The notes beneath the pieces were generated by a model. The model made no database searches. It saw nothing but the letters and a program-made list of their open reading frames with translations, and was not told the DNA's origin. A stretch of DNA of 64,000 nt, taken from the NCBI GenBank assembly GCA_031841125.1, contig CM063113.1, positions 36,273,197 to 36,337,196 of the forward strand, read 5' to 3'. The stretch is from Acanthococcus lagerstroemiae (lineage: Eukaryota > Arthropoda > Insecta > Hemiptera > Eriococcidae). The position numbers and the translations under genes were made by a program. Positions 1 to 11,539 of this stretch are shown piece by piece; positions within the stretch are counted from its first letter, which is position 1, and every line of letters begins with the position of its first letter.

Positions 1-1218
1 GACTAGAATTGAGGATACGATATTCTCATACTGTTCTTTTATTTACGTCTGTTCCGTAGAACACTCACTAGGGAAGGTTATGAAGTGCCACTCGCCGATC
101 GAAGCGACTCTGGTGGTGTTTTCTATAGTTCTTTGTATACCAACGCAAATAGACACTGTTACGTAAAAAGGACTCAAGCGACATTTGTTGACAAAATGAG
201 TCTCGTGCTCGCATAGCATCGTTGGAAAGAGCGTAAAAAGTAGAATTTTTCAAAATTAGGCCCTGATTCAAAAATGCGTACCCACGTTGGAAAAAGCTTG
301 TCAGTAAACGCTAGGTCCGTAAATCGACGTTACTCATAAGCGCTAAAACTTGGAGTTTCCAAAGTTGGTAGCCCTGCCGTGAAATTTCCTGAAAAGGTGA
401 TCAAGGACGTTATCATCATAAGAATGCATGTAACTTGAATTCGCTTTTTCTCGTCAGTAAAATGTTTTCTTGAGTCATATAATAGATGAATTCAGAGATT
501 GAGGTATCCTAGTTTTCATTTATGAACTTGAAACGGCTCCGTTTTCCGTGTATTAGTTGTTTACAAGCGCGTTTTGTACCATTGGTAAACTTCCATTAGA
601 AAAACAGTAATTTGGAAATCAACTTATTCATCTGACTGGAGCGAATAATGTCCTTTAAATTACCTTTCATCGTAAACTAAAAACTTCAAGCTTCTATTTG
701 GCATGTTATAAGACTAAAAGAAAATCTGTTTTCAGCCATTACGAAAGACTTGAATTTTACCAATTTTACACGTATTCTTATGGGAACATCAACCTTGATC
801 ATTTTTTCAGGAGTCGACACTAGCGTGGTCACAGTTCTATCGCTAGTTGGCTTTTATTGTAACGTTTTCTCAAAAAACAGATTTTATCGCTTGAGTCTTT
901 TTTTGCTTAATAGCGTCCAAACGGTAATAATTTTAGGTGCCCGCATCTAAATTTCACGAAATAACGAAATTGTTAGAGGAGGTGAAAAAAAATTTTTTCT
1001 TCTTTGCCATGAATTGCACTCTACCTCGCTCTATTTATGAATAATATTTGAGAATATCTACAGAAACTTTTACACGATACAAATTGCCTACCATGAGAAA
1101 TTGAAGGGGCAAATTGTTTGGTTCTCTTATACTTTGGAATTAACATTGGAGAAAAAATTGTATAAAATCAACAGTTCTACGCAGAATACATTTAAATAAA
1201 AATCCACAGTATATTGAA
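1..1218. other. intergenic, no gene recognised
   Basis: AT-rich sequence with no domain, splice pattern or repeat that I can support. A 66-codon frame at 750-950 is hydrophobic but matches nothing I know and has no supporting signals. Confidence 0.4.
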
Positions 1219-1482
1219 TCACGCTAATGTTTGTATCTTACCCTGTTCAATGTAGAGAAAGATTCGTTTACAAGTAAATGCAGTGGTTTGTATACGTTGA
1301 TTAGGTAGCATTGGAAATATTCGCGTCAGCTTGCACTCGATTAAAGAATAAATTTTAAAATTTAAAATAGATATGTTTATCTTGCCGGAATTTTCTGCGC
1401 AAATTGTTGCACTCGTTATCAAGGGTAGAAGTCGTCGTTTCGCTCTACAGTATAATCTGACGCATGGTATCGTGAATCTCAT

Positions 1483-1707
1483 TTAACGGTGATACGTAGC
1501 AACAGGATCATTCATCCACAGACCGCGATCTGACCGTTCAAGAGCTATATGTAGATGTCCGAGAGGATAGAAATATTGCAAGAGTAATAATGCGAGGTCC
1601 TTATTTTTAACATCGAATAGAATAGCTTGCGAAGTGAATTTCTTTTGTAACACCCGCTTAACTCGCCTATGAATTCTCAAACAGTCCACTGCCGACTTCG
1701 CGAACAT
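1483..1707 (-). CDS. unassigned 74-residue ORF
   Basis: A complete ATG-to-TAA frame on the minus strand. The peptide begins MFAKSAVDCLRIHRR and ends with NDPVATYHR. It is basic near the N-terminus and has a leucine-rich middle (LALLLLQYF). Amino-acid use looks more like coding sequence than the AT-rich surroundings, but no family is recognised. Splice sites on both sides were not convincing, so it could be a terminal exon, a small ORF or chance. Confidence 0.2.
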   Translation of the reverse strand: MFAKSAVDCLRIHRRVKRVLQKKFTSQAILFDVKNKDLALLLLQYFYPLGHLHIALERSDRGLWMNDPVATYHR

Positions 1708-1797
1708 GGTTTATGTAACTGTAAATCGGCACAAGTCCCGATACTCACTATGGAACACCGACGACGATGCTTGTCTTTTACTCACAATCACAAGTAG

Positions 1798-1964
1798 GGC
1801 TCTACAGTTTCACATAGGTATGCTAGGCCGCCATTTTGGTTCGGGTTTTGTTGTTATCAACGCACTAAATACACAGCGTCGCGCGGTATCATCCGCTTTA
1901 GAAGTTTTCATAAAGCTGAACCAAAATGGCGGCTTAGTATACCCATATGGAACTACAGAGCCTT
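1798..1964. mobile_element. hairpin MITE, 167 bp
   Basis: The ends are inverted (GGCTCTACAG at the left, CTACAGAGCC at the right). The inner arms are also inverted, with GCCGCCATTTTGGTTC against GAACCAAAATGGCGGC. The element is bracketed by an 11 bp direct repeat, ATCACAAGTAG, at 1787-1797 and 1965-1975, probably the target duplication. It lies at the 5' edge of Tc1 transposase remains. Confidence 0.7.
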
Positions 1965-1975
1965 ATCACAAGTAG

Positions 1976-3010
1976 TGGCGAGAAGGGGATTGGAGGCGGG
2001 TTTTCTTCACGGATGATCAACGTATAAACATACATAGGACATAGCAGGGATGGAAAAATGCCGAACGCCGAATGCGAAACGCTTTCTGGATTTATTGGCA
2101 TTTGGCATTTACGTCAAATGCGGATGCTTAAAAGTTGGATTCCCAACGCTGAACGCTGATGCCTTAACTTTTCAGCTCTTAAAGTCCTTAATGGTTATCC
2201 TTCAAAATATGAGAAGATTATTGAAATACCGAACGCCGAATGCTAAACGCCGAACGTTTTGTGGTTTTATTGGCATTTGGCATTTATGCCAAATGCGAAT
2301 GCCTAAAAGAGGAATTCCGAACGCTAAACGCTGATGCTTTATAATTTTTTCTCAGATGCTAATGCTGAACGCCGATGCTTTTTCAATCGGAATTCCATCC
2401 CTGATACATTGGTCGAATTTATCCAGTGGTTCTGTTATGGTATGGGGTAGTATTTCGCATGATGCTAGGACAGATCTCCATTTTTGTGACTCCGGCACCG
2501 TAAATGCTTTAGTGTATATTGAAGACATTCTCCTAAATTATGTCATGCCTTATATGCCATTTAGTGATTTTTGATCCCCCTATATTCTGACGCAGGTCTA
2601 TTCGGGGTGTTTCCAGGATAGGGGGTGTGGTGTGCCGGGGCCAATTTGGCATGCGTACATCGCCATACGCCCCTCTATAATCAATTTAGTGGTACGGGCT
2701 TCTTATTCATGCAAGATATCGCTTAACTGCATGCAGCACAACAGACGTTCAAATTCTTGGAAGAAGTCGAAATTGCACAACTTGAATGGTCAGCTTGCAG
2801 CCCAGACTTGAACACAATTGAACACGTCTTGGACAGACCGGGTAGATGCATACGAGCTCGTAATGCCCCCCCCTCTCCATCATAAATTCCCTCAATGCAT
2901 GAAGAACTGCCCTGCGAGAAGAATGGGGCAGCGATACCACAGGAGGAGATCGGTGCGCTAACTGATAGCATGCCGAGCTGTGATTTGGGCCCATGCGGTG
3001 GCAACGCACG
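1976..3010 (+). pseudogene. Tc1/mariner transposase, broken
   Basis: Remains of the DDE catalytic domain of a Tc1-type transposase. At 1977-2040 the frame reads WREGDWRRVFFTDDQRI, corresponding to the first catalytic aspartate region (usually FTDES). An inserted element occupies 2045-2403. The coding continues after it with GSVMVWGSISHDARTDLHF and a segment ending in NYVMPY, both usual in Tc1. Beyond 2700, in other frames, come FLEEVEIAQLEWSACSPDL and NTIEHVLD, the block before the last catalytic residue. Stops, frameshifts and GC-rich slippage near 2580-2640 show that it is dead. The N-terminal DNA-binding part was not found. Confidence 0.75.
2045..2403. mobile_element. hAT-like MITE inside the Tc1 remnant
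   Basis: The ends are CAGGGATGGAA at the left and TTCCATCCCTG at the right. The interior contains several degenerate copies of CCGAACGCCGAATGC and a GGCATTTGGCATTTA segment occurring twice. The Tc1 frame is cut before it and resumes after it. The flanking 8-mers (GGACATAG and ATACATTG) match at 5 of 8 positions, so the target duplication is decayed or the boundary is off by a base. Confidence 0.6.
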
Positions 3011-3806
3011 CGTTGCTAGTTTTATCAACATTTAGTAATCCTTTATCGTCTTACATCTGTTTCTTACAGATACGGAATATGCAATGTTTTGCTTCATTAA
3101 GTTTTTCCCCCCTTTTTGTCTGTATCGAGTATGTTTGAATACCTCCACAGCACACACGTGAAAAGAGAAATCGTCTAGAAATATTATATCTTAGTGTATA
3201 TCTGAATTTCCAGTTATTTGCTGGGGTTCCGTTTTGCTAATAGAAGAAGAATCATGATTTTTTGGGGGTGGATAAAGACTTTTGTCCAGCAGTGTAGAAT
3301 CATATATTCTCATGTCATTTTTTTGTTTTTTTTAAGTCTCAAATTATTGTGTAGTGTTATATATGCAGGTGATATAAATGTATACAAAATAATAACATCA
3401 GGACTGTATTAATCTGCGGTATGATCTTGATAAAAATAAGTCAGTGGAGCGAAGGAAATCTTCCATTCAATATCTCTAAATGCGTAAAAATTAGTTTCTC
3501 CAGAAGAAGAAATCCTATTCACTTTAATTACAAAATACGTAATTATAGAATTACGTGAGGTGGGTATTGTTAGCGATTTAGGTGTTGTTTTCGATTCTAA
3601 GTTATATTAACATGCCCATTGATTTATAACGTTGAAATGTAAAAAAAATGCTGAAGTCCATTACCAAACCTCTGAAGTATTGAAAGTATTTTTCGACACA
3701 GAAGTACATTATAGGCCAGTTTGGAATTCTTGTCTGTCCTTTGGGACCGCTCAACTAAAAACAATATTACCAAGGTAGAGAAAGAAAATACACAGAAACT
3801 TTCTAA
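3011..3806. other. no gene recognised
   Basis: AT-rich sequence after the Tc1 remnant. No transposase motif, tandem repeat or splice-bounded frame was found. Confidence 0.35.
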
Positions 3807-4090
3807 CTTCCGCCTTCAATATGCGAGATGGACCAAATTTGCACATAACCTTTTTAGTAGTATTCATCGCGAACTTTAAATAACATTATATACAAATTTT
3901 GTCTCTCTGTGAAATTGAAGGCGCTATAAATCTACAAAATATTGTAAGTGCATTAGCACCTTCAATATGGTAGATAAGCACTATTTGTACATAACTCATT
4001 TTGTAGATCTCAATCATTACTACTGTTAAGGTAACGTGTGAATTTTGCCTATTTGCCATACTGAAGGCGCTATAAAGCAACAAAGTATTG
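3807..4090. repeat. foldback-family arm, copy 1
   Basis: Begins CGCCTTCAATATGCGAGATG and is present again in reverse orientation at about 6015-6300. A third diverged copy lies at 7165-7600. The arm is internally repetitive, with CTTCAAT...TATAAAGC motifs alternating in orientation. The 65-codon frames read from copies 1 and 2 are nearly identical, which only reflects the repeat. Confidence 0.7.
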
Positions 4091-4229
4091 CAAGGACAAA
4101 GATGACATAATAGACGACAAAAAAAAATGACAAAGACGATAAAGACAGGCTGCAGATCTTTTAAAAAGAAATGGTTTAGGCAAAATACAAGGAGACACGT
4201 AACATTTTATATGCTTTCGTACCCTAATA

Positions 4230-4480
4230 CAAAATAAGTTTCCATGGAAATGTCAACCACTTAACTGAATTGTCATCATGAAGAGCTAAATCATACAGAC
4301 TGTATTCGTGTTGGGGCCATGGAATTTCTATCAACAACACAGCTGCAGATTGTAAATGTCAACCACTGAATTCGTGTCGGAGGAGCGTTACGGTTGTCGT
4401 TACGGTTTTGCTCAAGTATACGCAGAAGTAAAAGCATATAAAATGCAAATGTATCAATAATTGTACCTAACAGCAAAAGT
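4230..4480. repeat. TTTCCATGGAAATGTCAACC family, isolated copy
   Basis: A copy of the repeat that forms the cluster at 17396-18990. It contains TTTCCATGGAAATGTCAACC, a TTGTCATCATGAAGAGC motif and a GTGTTGGGG/GTGTCGGAG tail. It sits inside the inverted arms at 3807 and 6300. Confidence 0.6.
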
Positions 4481-4879
4481 AAAAGTATGTTTTCTGTAAT
4501 TTTGGGCCTCCTCCCTGAGTCTGATTCTCCTCTCATACATTGCAGCGGACCCTTGCTCATCTGCTGCGGGACTTCGGCTGCTCCTCACCTGTCTGCTGGC
4601 TCTTGTGCCTCTCCCTCCCTTCTCCCCTTTCTGTATCACATTAAATTAGGTACCCTGCGTATTATGTATCGGCGTCTTAACATCGTGGATCGCATACTTT
4701 TTTAGCATATTTTCTCGGGATGTAAATGCCCCCCCCCCTGTTATTGGGCTTTCGGGTGCTTATTGTGTGGGGCCATAAACAGATAAATCAATAGAATTCG
4801 TGATTGAACGAACTCTCATTTGTGATTTTGCTCGAAATAATTCCTTTTGAACTTCCAAAATTGGTGCTTCCTGGTTCAT

Positions 4880-5775
4880 AACTAACTCGAGCTCGTGTCG
4901 TGGGATAGCGTTGTACCTTCTCCGGTCATAATTACCGACGAGGCTTCCTTTCGCTGCCCGGTATTAATTAAATCGAATATTGCACCTATATTAAGCCAAG
5001 CGGGTACAGAACAGGCTGCGTAATGATCTGCGGCGAACTCGAGCAAGTTTACTTTCACAGACGACCCTGCGGGCACCTGTTAGCGAATTACGCCGAGCGC
5101 GTAGCCGCGTTCTCCGGCTCTCCAGCTACTTTGTATTCCAAGTCTCTCTCATCGTGCCGACGCGGCGATGATACTGACATTTCTATTTTACCATTCTCCG
5201 TGATGATGAATCGAAAGGATGAAAAAAAAACCGAACCGACGATGGCCGGACAGTGAAAGCCGAAATCGTGACTTTTCTCCCGCACGTAACGCACGCAAGG
5301 TCGAAATGCGAATACCAGAAGAGAAAAAAGAGATCTGCCTGTAAAATTTCCGAGGACTTCGAGGTAAGTCACATTGTCTCCTCGTGCTCCTCGTCTGCAT
5401 CTCAATTTTTGTCTAAACGGAACGTGACCTTGAGAATAGCTAACTTACTAATTAGCGAAGCGTGCCTCTGTTTTTTTACGCGCTCGGAAAAAACCGGCGA
5501 GCAGAAAAGTGTTTACCCGCAGATCGAGGTGCAGAAACCACGATGAATAACTTACGAGTGTCGAAGGTGTAGTGTACGGCTGTTTGGCACTCGACGAAGG
5601 TCGTCTAATGCGGTTTCGGTTTTCGTCCACTCTGATTTGACGAAATTCAGAAAATTGCCGATGTATATGTGGAATTTTGGATGCGAATGAACGTGTTGCC
5701 GGGCTGATCCGAACCGCATACTAGTGTGGAGTGTCAAAATTTCTTTTCGAAATTTCTAACGCGACTGAGGTAAGA
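4880..5775 (+). promoter_or_regulatory. CpG-rich segment with two 5' splice sites
   Basis: This segment is clearly richer in G+C and CpG than its AT-rich neighbours. It contains two strong + strand splice donors, GAG|GTAAGT at 5363/5364 and GAG|GTAAGA at 5769/5770. Overlapping short frames occur on both strands, as expected from base composition, and no protein family is recognised. Untranslated first exons and a promoter are a reasonable reading. No matching downstream acceptor or coding exon was identified. Confidence 0.3.
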
Positions 5776-6014
5776 AGTTGCCTTTGGAGAGGAAAAAAAT
5801 ATGTTTTAAAAACTTTTTTAAATTTCTAAATTTTTCCTAGGAGACTTGTCCTTTAGTCATGTACCCTAGGGGTGTAAATTGAATGTTACGCAGGACCTTA
5901 AAAATGTAGATTATGCAAAATATTTACGTAACCTTTTTAATAGTATTCATCGCGAACTTTGAATTAGTTCCTGTACATATTTGCCTATCTGTGAAATTCA
6001 AGGCACCAAAGTTC

Positions 6015-6300
6015 TTACAATACTTTGTTGCTTTATAGCGCCTTCAGTATGGCAAATAGGCAAAATTCACACATCACCTTAACAGTAGTAATAATTGAGA
6101 TCTACAAAATGAGTTATGTACAAATTTTGCCTATCTGCCATATTGAAGGTGCTAATGCACTTACAATATTTTGTAGCTTTATAGCACCTTCAATTTCACA
6201 GAGCGACAAAATTTGTATATAATATTTAGAGTTCGCGATGAATACTATTAAAAAGGTTATGTGCAAATTTGGTCCATCTCGCATATTGAAGGCGGAAGAC
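6015..6300. repeat. foldback-family arm, copy 2 (inverted)
   Basis: The reverse complement of the 3807-4090 arm, ending ATATTGAAGGCGGAAG. Together the two arms bracket about 1.9 kb including the CpG-rich segment. The adjoining 6300-6345 stretch (CTGAATAAAAGTACTGG) is itself inverted at 7140-7175. Confidence 0.7.
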
Positions 6301-6345
6301 CACTGAATAAAAGTACTGGTGAAAATCAAAACTTCGAAAGAAAAG

Positions 6346-7126
6346 CGGTATTGGTTGAGATTACTCTTACGACAAAATATTGATCGAAGTTCATTTTTGG
6401 ACTAAATGGTACGAATTATTAGATCCAATGCCGGGAGAAATGTTTAAAAAAATCTTTCTCTCATATACAGGCCATGCAAAAAGTTCATAAGCGATTCCTT
6501 TGGTGGAGTAATTAATGTGTCCTATCGTTATCTCTCGCTTTCACAGAATTTCTCACAATGCATTCATTCTGCTTACTATGCTAGACCTTAAAAAGTTACG
6601 TTTGACGCCGTGTATTATTTGATGAACTCAACTGAACAGCAAACTGTACTACGCAGTATTTTTGCACCAGTTCAACAGCCAAACAAAAGAATTCAAGTGT
6701 TTTTTCTTCGGGGATATGTCCAACCTGGCTGTGTGTTTTCCCGTTTCCTCTCCCATGCCATACACCTAATCAGTAGAAATGCAGATTCGATTGGTCAGTG
6801 AGGCATCAGTAACAGTTTGTGGCGAAGAAAGTTGTAATGGGTTTGTACATGTTACTTTAAAAAATAGGAAAAATCATTCAGAATTCAACTAGAAAAAAAT
6901 GTTTTCAAGTAATTTTGTCGTATTTGTTTTTTTTTTTGCGTTTTGCTTTTTTTGAATTTAAAATAAAATATAGATATTTAATTTCACTGATTTAATGGGA
7001 AAATTGTTCGGAATTCTAGTTAAAAAAAAGATTTTTTTATTTAAAGATTTTTTTGGGTAGTTTAGCCTTATTGTGTTTTTTTCTTTGTTTTTTAAATTAA
7101 ATATAAAAGTGTTTAATTTTACTTTT
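6346..7126. other. AT-rich spacer between inverted arms
   Basis: Long T and A runs and short unassigned frames. I see no gene. It is the centre of the inverted structure formed by copies 2 and 3 of the foldback family. Confidence 0.4.
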
Positions 7127-7600
7127 TTCACAGTTTTGATTCTTACCAGTACTTTTATTCAACGGTCTACCGGCTTCAATATGCGAGACGGATTAAATTT
7201 GCATATAACCTTTTAGTTCTACTAATGAAGAGTAACGAAAAAGGTCAGATTCAAATTTTGCCTACCTGTGAAATTGAAGGTGCTAAAGCGCGCACAATAT
7301 TTTGTCGCTTTATATTGCCTTCAATATTGCAGATAAGCGAAATTTGTAAAGATCTCATTCTGTAGATCTCAGTCATTGCTACTGTTAAGGTTATATTTGC
7401 CTATCTACCATGCTGAAGGCGTTATAAAGCAACAAAGTATTGTAAGTGTCTTAGCGCCTTCAATTTCACAGATAGGCAAAAATTTGTATACTAACTAATT
7501 TAAAGTTCACGACGAATACTATCAACGACGTTATGTAAAAATTTTGCATAACTAGCATTTTTAAGGCGCTGCATAACATTCAGTTTCTAGGCGTGTAGTG
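7127..7600. repeat. foldback-family arm, copy 3 (diverged)
   Basis: Opens with TACCAGTACTTTTATTCAAC, the inverse of sequence just after copy 2, then CTTCAATATGCGAGACGG and several GCGCCTTCAATTTCACAGAT-type motifs in both orientations. It is more diverged than copies 1 and 2. Confidence 0.6.
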
Positions 7601-8334
7601 CATAACTTGAAGGACAAATCCCTTCGAGAAAATTTACAATTTTTTTCACCGAAGACAACTTTTTAACAAGGTCGCGCTTAAAGATTTGATTTTTTTAGTC
7701 TGTGTACATTAGGGTGTCCCTTATTTTACAAGTTTTCGCCAATCGAATGAATGCACATTGAATTTTGTTCCAATGGACTTAGAAACTCGCCATAGAAAAA
7801 TTGAGCTCAAATCAGTAAGCCGTGGAACCATGAATATTTCGGAACATATCGCCTAAAATGTTCCTTGTTAAATTTTCTATACAAAAGATTCCATACAATT
7901 TTTCTCTAGAACGCATATTTATCGAGATAATTGCAAAAATGTGTGAAAGTATCGAGAAACGTGGCTTTTGTTGTTCTCTCTTTCATAACCGATCTTTACT
8001 AGCTAAATCATAGTCATCGACCAAAATACAAATAACATAAAATGTTCCTTGTTAAATTTTCCAGAAGAAGGTCCTATAAGTACAACTTTTCTTATGAAAT
8101 AAAAACATATTTATCGAAATAATCGCAAAAATTCGTGGAATTTTCGAAAAACATAGGTTTTTTTATTACATATTTTGTGGCTGAAAGATTTCTATTAATA
8201 TCGGGTAACGCACAGTACAATATAACTTCAGTCTCTGTCTACTAGGGCAAGCGCCCCAGTTTTCCCCTTTCCCCCACCTGGCTACGCCCATGAAAGTTTG
8301 TTGGGTACCTACTACAGAGTACAGAGTGGATTTA

Positions 8335-9210
8335 GGCAGAATAATATTCGAATACTGAATAATGAATAACGCAACCTTTATTCGTTATTCATGAATAATG
8401 AATATTTTATTCGTTATTCGTAAGCGCATGAATAACGAATAACGAATAGTTTCTTCGTTAGTCGTAAGTACGAATAACGAGTAGTCATTCATTATTCAGT
8501 AATCAGTATTCAATAACATCAATCACGCGAATAATGAAATCAGACTTGTAGCCAAAGTGGGTTCAGGGGAGCGTTGCCCTCCCCTGGTGCAGTCATTTGC
8601 CCCCTCCGAGAAAATCGGAAGAACTTTATTTACTTTCTAAATTACCCCAGTAAGATTAGGGAGAAAAATAGTCCCACCCCCACCGAAAAATATCCCCAAA
8701 AAATCCCAAAAAATGTATATGTGTAGGTACACCCCCTCCCAACAAAAATATTTTCACCCCCTAAAAATATTTTCACCCCCTAAAAATATTTTATCCCCAA
8801 GAAAAATACACCCTCTTCCTCCCTCCCCAAAACATTTTTATTTCCTCCCCCACACACACACACACACAAAAATCCTCCTTCCCAATATTTTTACATAGTC
8901 CTCTAATATTGGCAATTTTAAACAAATACTTCAATTTTCGACTTTTTCTCCTTTGAAAATCTTATTTTGCCCCCCAGCCCCCTTTGGAAAAATCCTGGCA
9001 CACCACTGATCCTCGTTAAATTTTTGGTTTTGTTACTGCGTCCGCAATGAATAACAAATAACGATGATTGACGAATATTATTCACATCTTTATTTTACTG
9101 AATAATGATTGATGAATAATTTTACATATGTCTACGAATAATGAATAACGAATAATGATTGAACTTTTATTCATGATTATTATTCGAATAACGCCCAACT
9201 CTGAACAATA
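8335..9210. repeat. ATTCGTTATTC-rich element
   Basis: Dense degenerate repeats of GAATAACGAATA in both orientations occupy 8340-8520 and 9040-9205. The outermost parts are inverted (AATATTCGAATACTGAATAA against TTATTATTCGAATAACGCCC). Between them lie the element at 8541-9007, C-rich tracts and a (CA)n run at about 8851-8868. Confidence 0.55.
8541..9007. mobile_element. MITE related to the one at 19031
   Basis: The right half shares an extended segment with 19031-19295: TCCTCTAATATTGGCAATTT, then GACTTTTTCTCC, then a C-rich tract and GGAAAAATCCTGG. It ends CACCACTG, the inverse of a CAGTGG terminus. The left terminus is diverged, and no clear target duplication was seen. Confidence 0.5.
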
Positions 9211-9844
9211 GTCAACAATTTCCGCATAAGATATAACATTGTGCGGTTAAGGAACAGTCACGTGTTCTCAGAATTCAGGGTCATTTCCTATATGGGCTGA
9301 TCCCCGTTTCCTATTGTTGATACACATCATCTCAAGTCCACCATACCAAGTCTTCAACCGAAATCTTAGAATGCTCAAGACTCAATAAAAAAAAATAGTT
9401 TGTTAACCCTAGATCGCAAAGTTTGGTTTTCTTCAATCATTGAATTTGGAATACCTAGTTAATGTTTTAATTTTAGGCTCTTCCGCAAATTTTTCATCAC
9501 TAGGATCAGACCAACAGTCTTACCTCTTGCAAATACAAGCTTTTAACAATTGCAGACACTTCTGCACGTGTCCATCTTCACCCCTTGAACGATGAGATGA
9601 AGAAAAACATGTGCAAAAGTGGCCACGTTATTCGTGCAAGTAAGAAAACATGAGTACTTGAAAAGTGTCAGTTTTTGCTAAGGACACTATGATAAACATT
9701 AGGAATGCTTAACTGATACGTTTCAAGTACTTATGTTTTTTTACCAATAAACTGTCATGGGTGTAGCCCGGGGGGGGGAGACTGGGGCGCTTTCACCAGT
9801 GGACAGAGACTCAAGTTATATTGCAGTGTGCATTCTCGACATTA

Positions 9845-10477
9845 ATATGTGGCAGTTTCTATTAAAAGGGGTAACTTTGTAGATCGATCGAAGTCTCAGA
9901 AAACGCGAAAAAAGAAAAACTAAATTTTGTGGTTGAAAACATCAATATTGAGATTTTGATTGATTTCTACAGAAAAAAGCATCGTAATAACAAAGAGACA
10001 AAATTTACGCGCATGAGTGAGAAGAGGGAGAGAGAGAAAGAGAATTATGAAAGAGAATGAGAGAAGAATGTGAATTTCTGCGTTCGCTTCTTCGTGGTTT
10101 TTCGGAGCTCACGAATAAATCCGATGTTCTGAATTGTTACCACGCAGAAGAGCGAAAAATTACTTTTCCAACAAGCCCTTGTCGAGGCTGGTAACGTGAT
10201 TCCGCGGCGAGTTAGGGCCGCTTGACGGAGTGGGAGAAGAAGGTGTATTCATTAATTTGAAATCAGTTGAACTTTAAAAGAGTTTTCCCCAAAAACGTGT
10301 TTTCGTGCGTTCTCCTTACACTTATTTTTGATCCCTTGTATCTCCGGAACAAAATACGTTACAAATCTCGCCGATAGCTCGTTGGAATGGGCATTCATTT
10401 CTCTATTACGTACTGTCTGTAACTCAAAATTCGTCGGATCGACAAAGTTACCCCTTTTTATAGAAACTGCCACATAT
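9845..10477. mobile_element. TIR element, 633 bp
   Basis: Inverted ends of about 45 bp. The left arm begins ATATGTGGCAGTTTCTATTA and the right arm ends TATAGAAACTGCCACATAT; both continue through AAAGGGGTAACTTTGT. The interior has no recognised coding sequence. It is nested in the 7705-11039 element. Confidence 0.7.
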
Positions 10478-11084
10478 GCAGATATTTCATCCGTAAAATA
10501 ATAATAAACCGACGTTGTTTTTTTCTCGAAAATTCCACGCGTTTTGGTGATTATTTTGATAAATACAATATGTTTCCTAAAGAAAAGTTGTATAGGACCT
10601 TTTTACAGAAAATTTAACAAGGAACATTTTATGTTATTTGCATATTGGTTCCTAAAGTGATTAGCTAGTGAAGATCAGTTATGGGGGAAAAAAAAAAAAA
10701 AAAAACACGTTCCTTGAAACTTTTGTACAGTTTTGTGATTATTTCGGTAAATATGCGGTCTAGAGAAAAGCTATATAGGATCTTTTTTACAGAAAATTTA
10801 AGAATGAACATTTTATGTCACATGCATTTTGGTCCTGAAGGTGATATGTTCCGAAATATTCGTGTTTTTTTTGTAAAATCTCAGTATTACACATAACTTC
10901 AAGATCAAAGCGCCTCGTCTTATTGATCTCAGATTGAGCTCAAATTTTTTATGGCAAGTTTCTAGGCCCATTGGAACAAATTTCAGTGCGCACTCAATTG
11001 ATTGGCGGAAAGTTGTAAAATAAGAAACACCCTAATGTACCTATATGACGATCCACCCTACTGCGGACAGCGAAGAGACCAGTT

Positions 11085-11534
11085 TTGTCCAGTTCCGACA
11101 TCCAGCATCCGTACTACACAGAGTCGTCAGCCGTGAACACGAGAATGCGGTCGTTGGATGCGAGCATCGTTAGCGTCGTCGGTCCATCAATTTTTGGTCG
11201 AAAAACCTGCCAGATTGTCCGGAAATGCGCGCGAAGATGTGACACGTTGTTGCTGGAATGCGACCGATGCTCAAAGGATGATGCCAGGCGGTGCCGGGCT
11301 GTGATTCGAAGTCGCATTACTCATTATCGCTCTGGTCAGCGATCGCTGAATGACTCATTCGGAGTTCCTTTCTTGAAAAGACGAAATTCCGTTAACGATA
11401 ATACGATACAGGTGCACACCAGTATCGCCACGCAGATGCTGACTCGGTGGCTCGTAGGCGCTCGGCCATTCAAAAACAAAGGTGACTCACACGACGCTCA
11501 ACGCCCGATGCGATTCATTCATATTATCGAATAA
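11085..11534 (+). CDS. unassigned 149-codon ORF
   Basis: A long frame in a locally GC-richer patch, rich in Arg, Ser and Cys (RKTCQIVRKCARRCDTLLL). The opposite strand is also open for 67 codons here, so one strand may be a transposase remnant and the other its shadow. I could not match either to a family. No introns or regulatory signals decide the case. Confidence 0.2.
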   Translation: MSSSDIQHPYYTESSAVNTRMRSLDASIVSVVGPSIFGRKTCQIVRKCARRCDTLLLECDRCSKDDARRCRAVIRSRITHYRSGQRSLNDSFGVPFLKRRNSVNDNTIQVHTSIATQMLTRWLVGARPFKNKGDSHDAQRPMRFIHIIE

Positions 11535-11539
11535 CATGG

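Larger units (their letters stand above)
7705..11039. mobile_element. large element with long inverted ends
   Basis: The left end (TACATTAGGGTGTCCCTTAT) is matched in reverse at the right end (ACACCCTAATGTA). Imperfect inverted similarity continues inwards for roughly 500 bp on each side, including AAATGTTCCTTGTTAAATTT against AAATTTAACAAGGAACATTT. A second inverted pair lies near 8200-8290 and 9757-9850 (GTCTCTGTCTAC against its complement). The interior holds simple repeats and smaller elements, and no transposase was recognised. Class is unassigned. Confidence 0.65.

Noticed and set aside
2723..3031. 102-codon minus-strand frame
   Set aside because: It is antisense to the Tc1 transposase remains, whose motifs are on the + strand.
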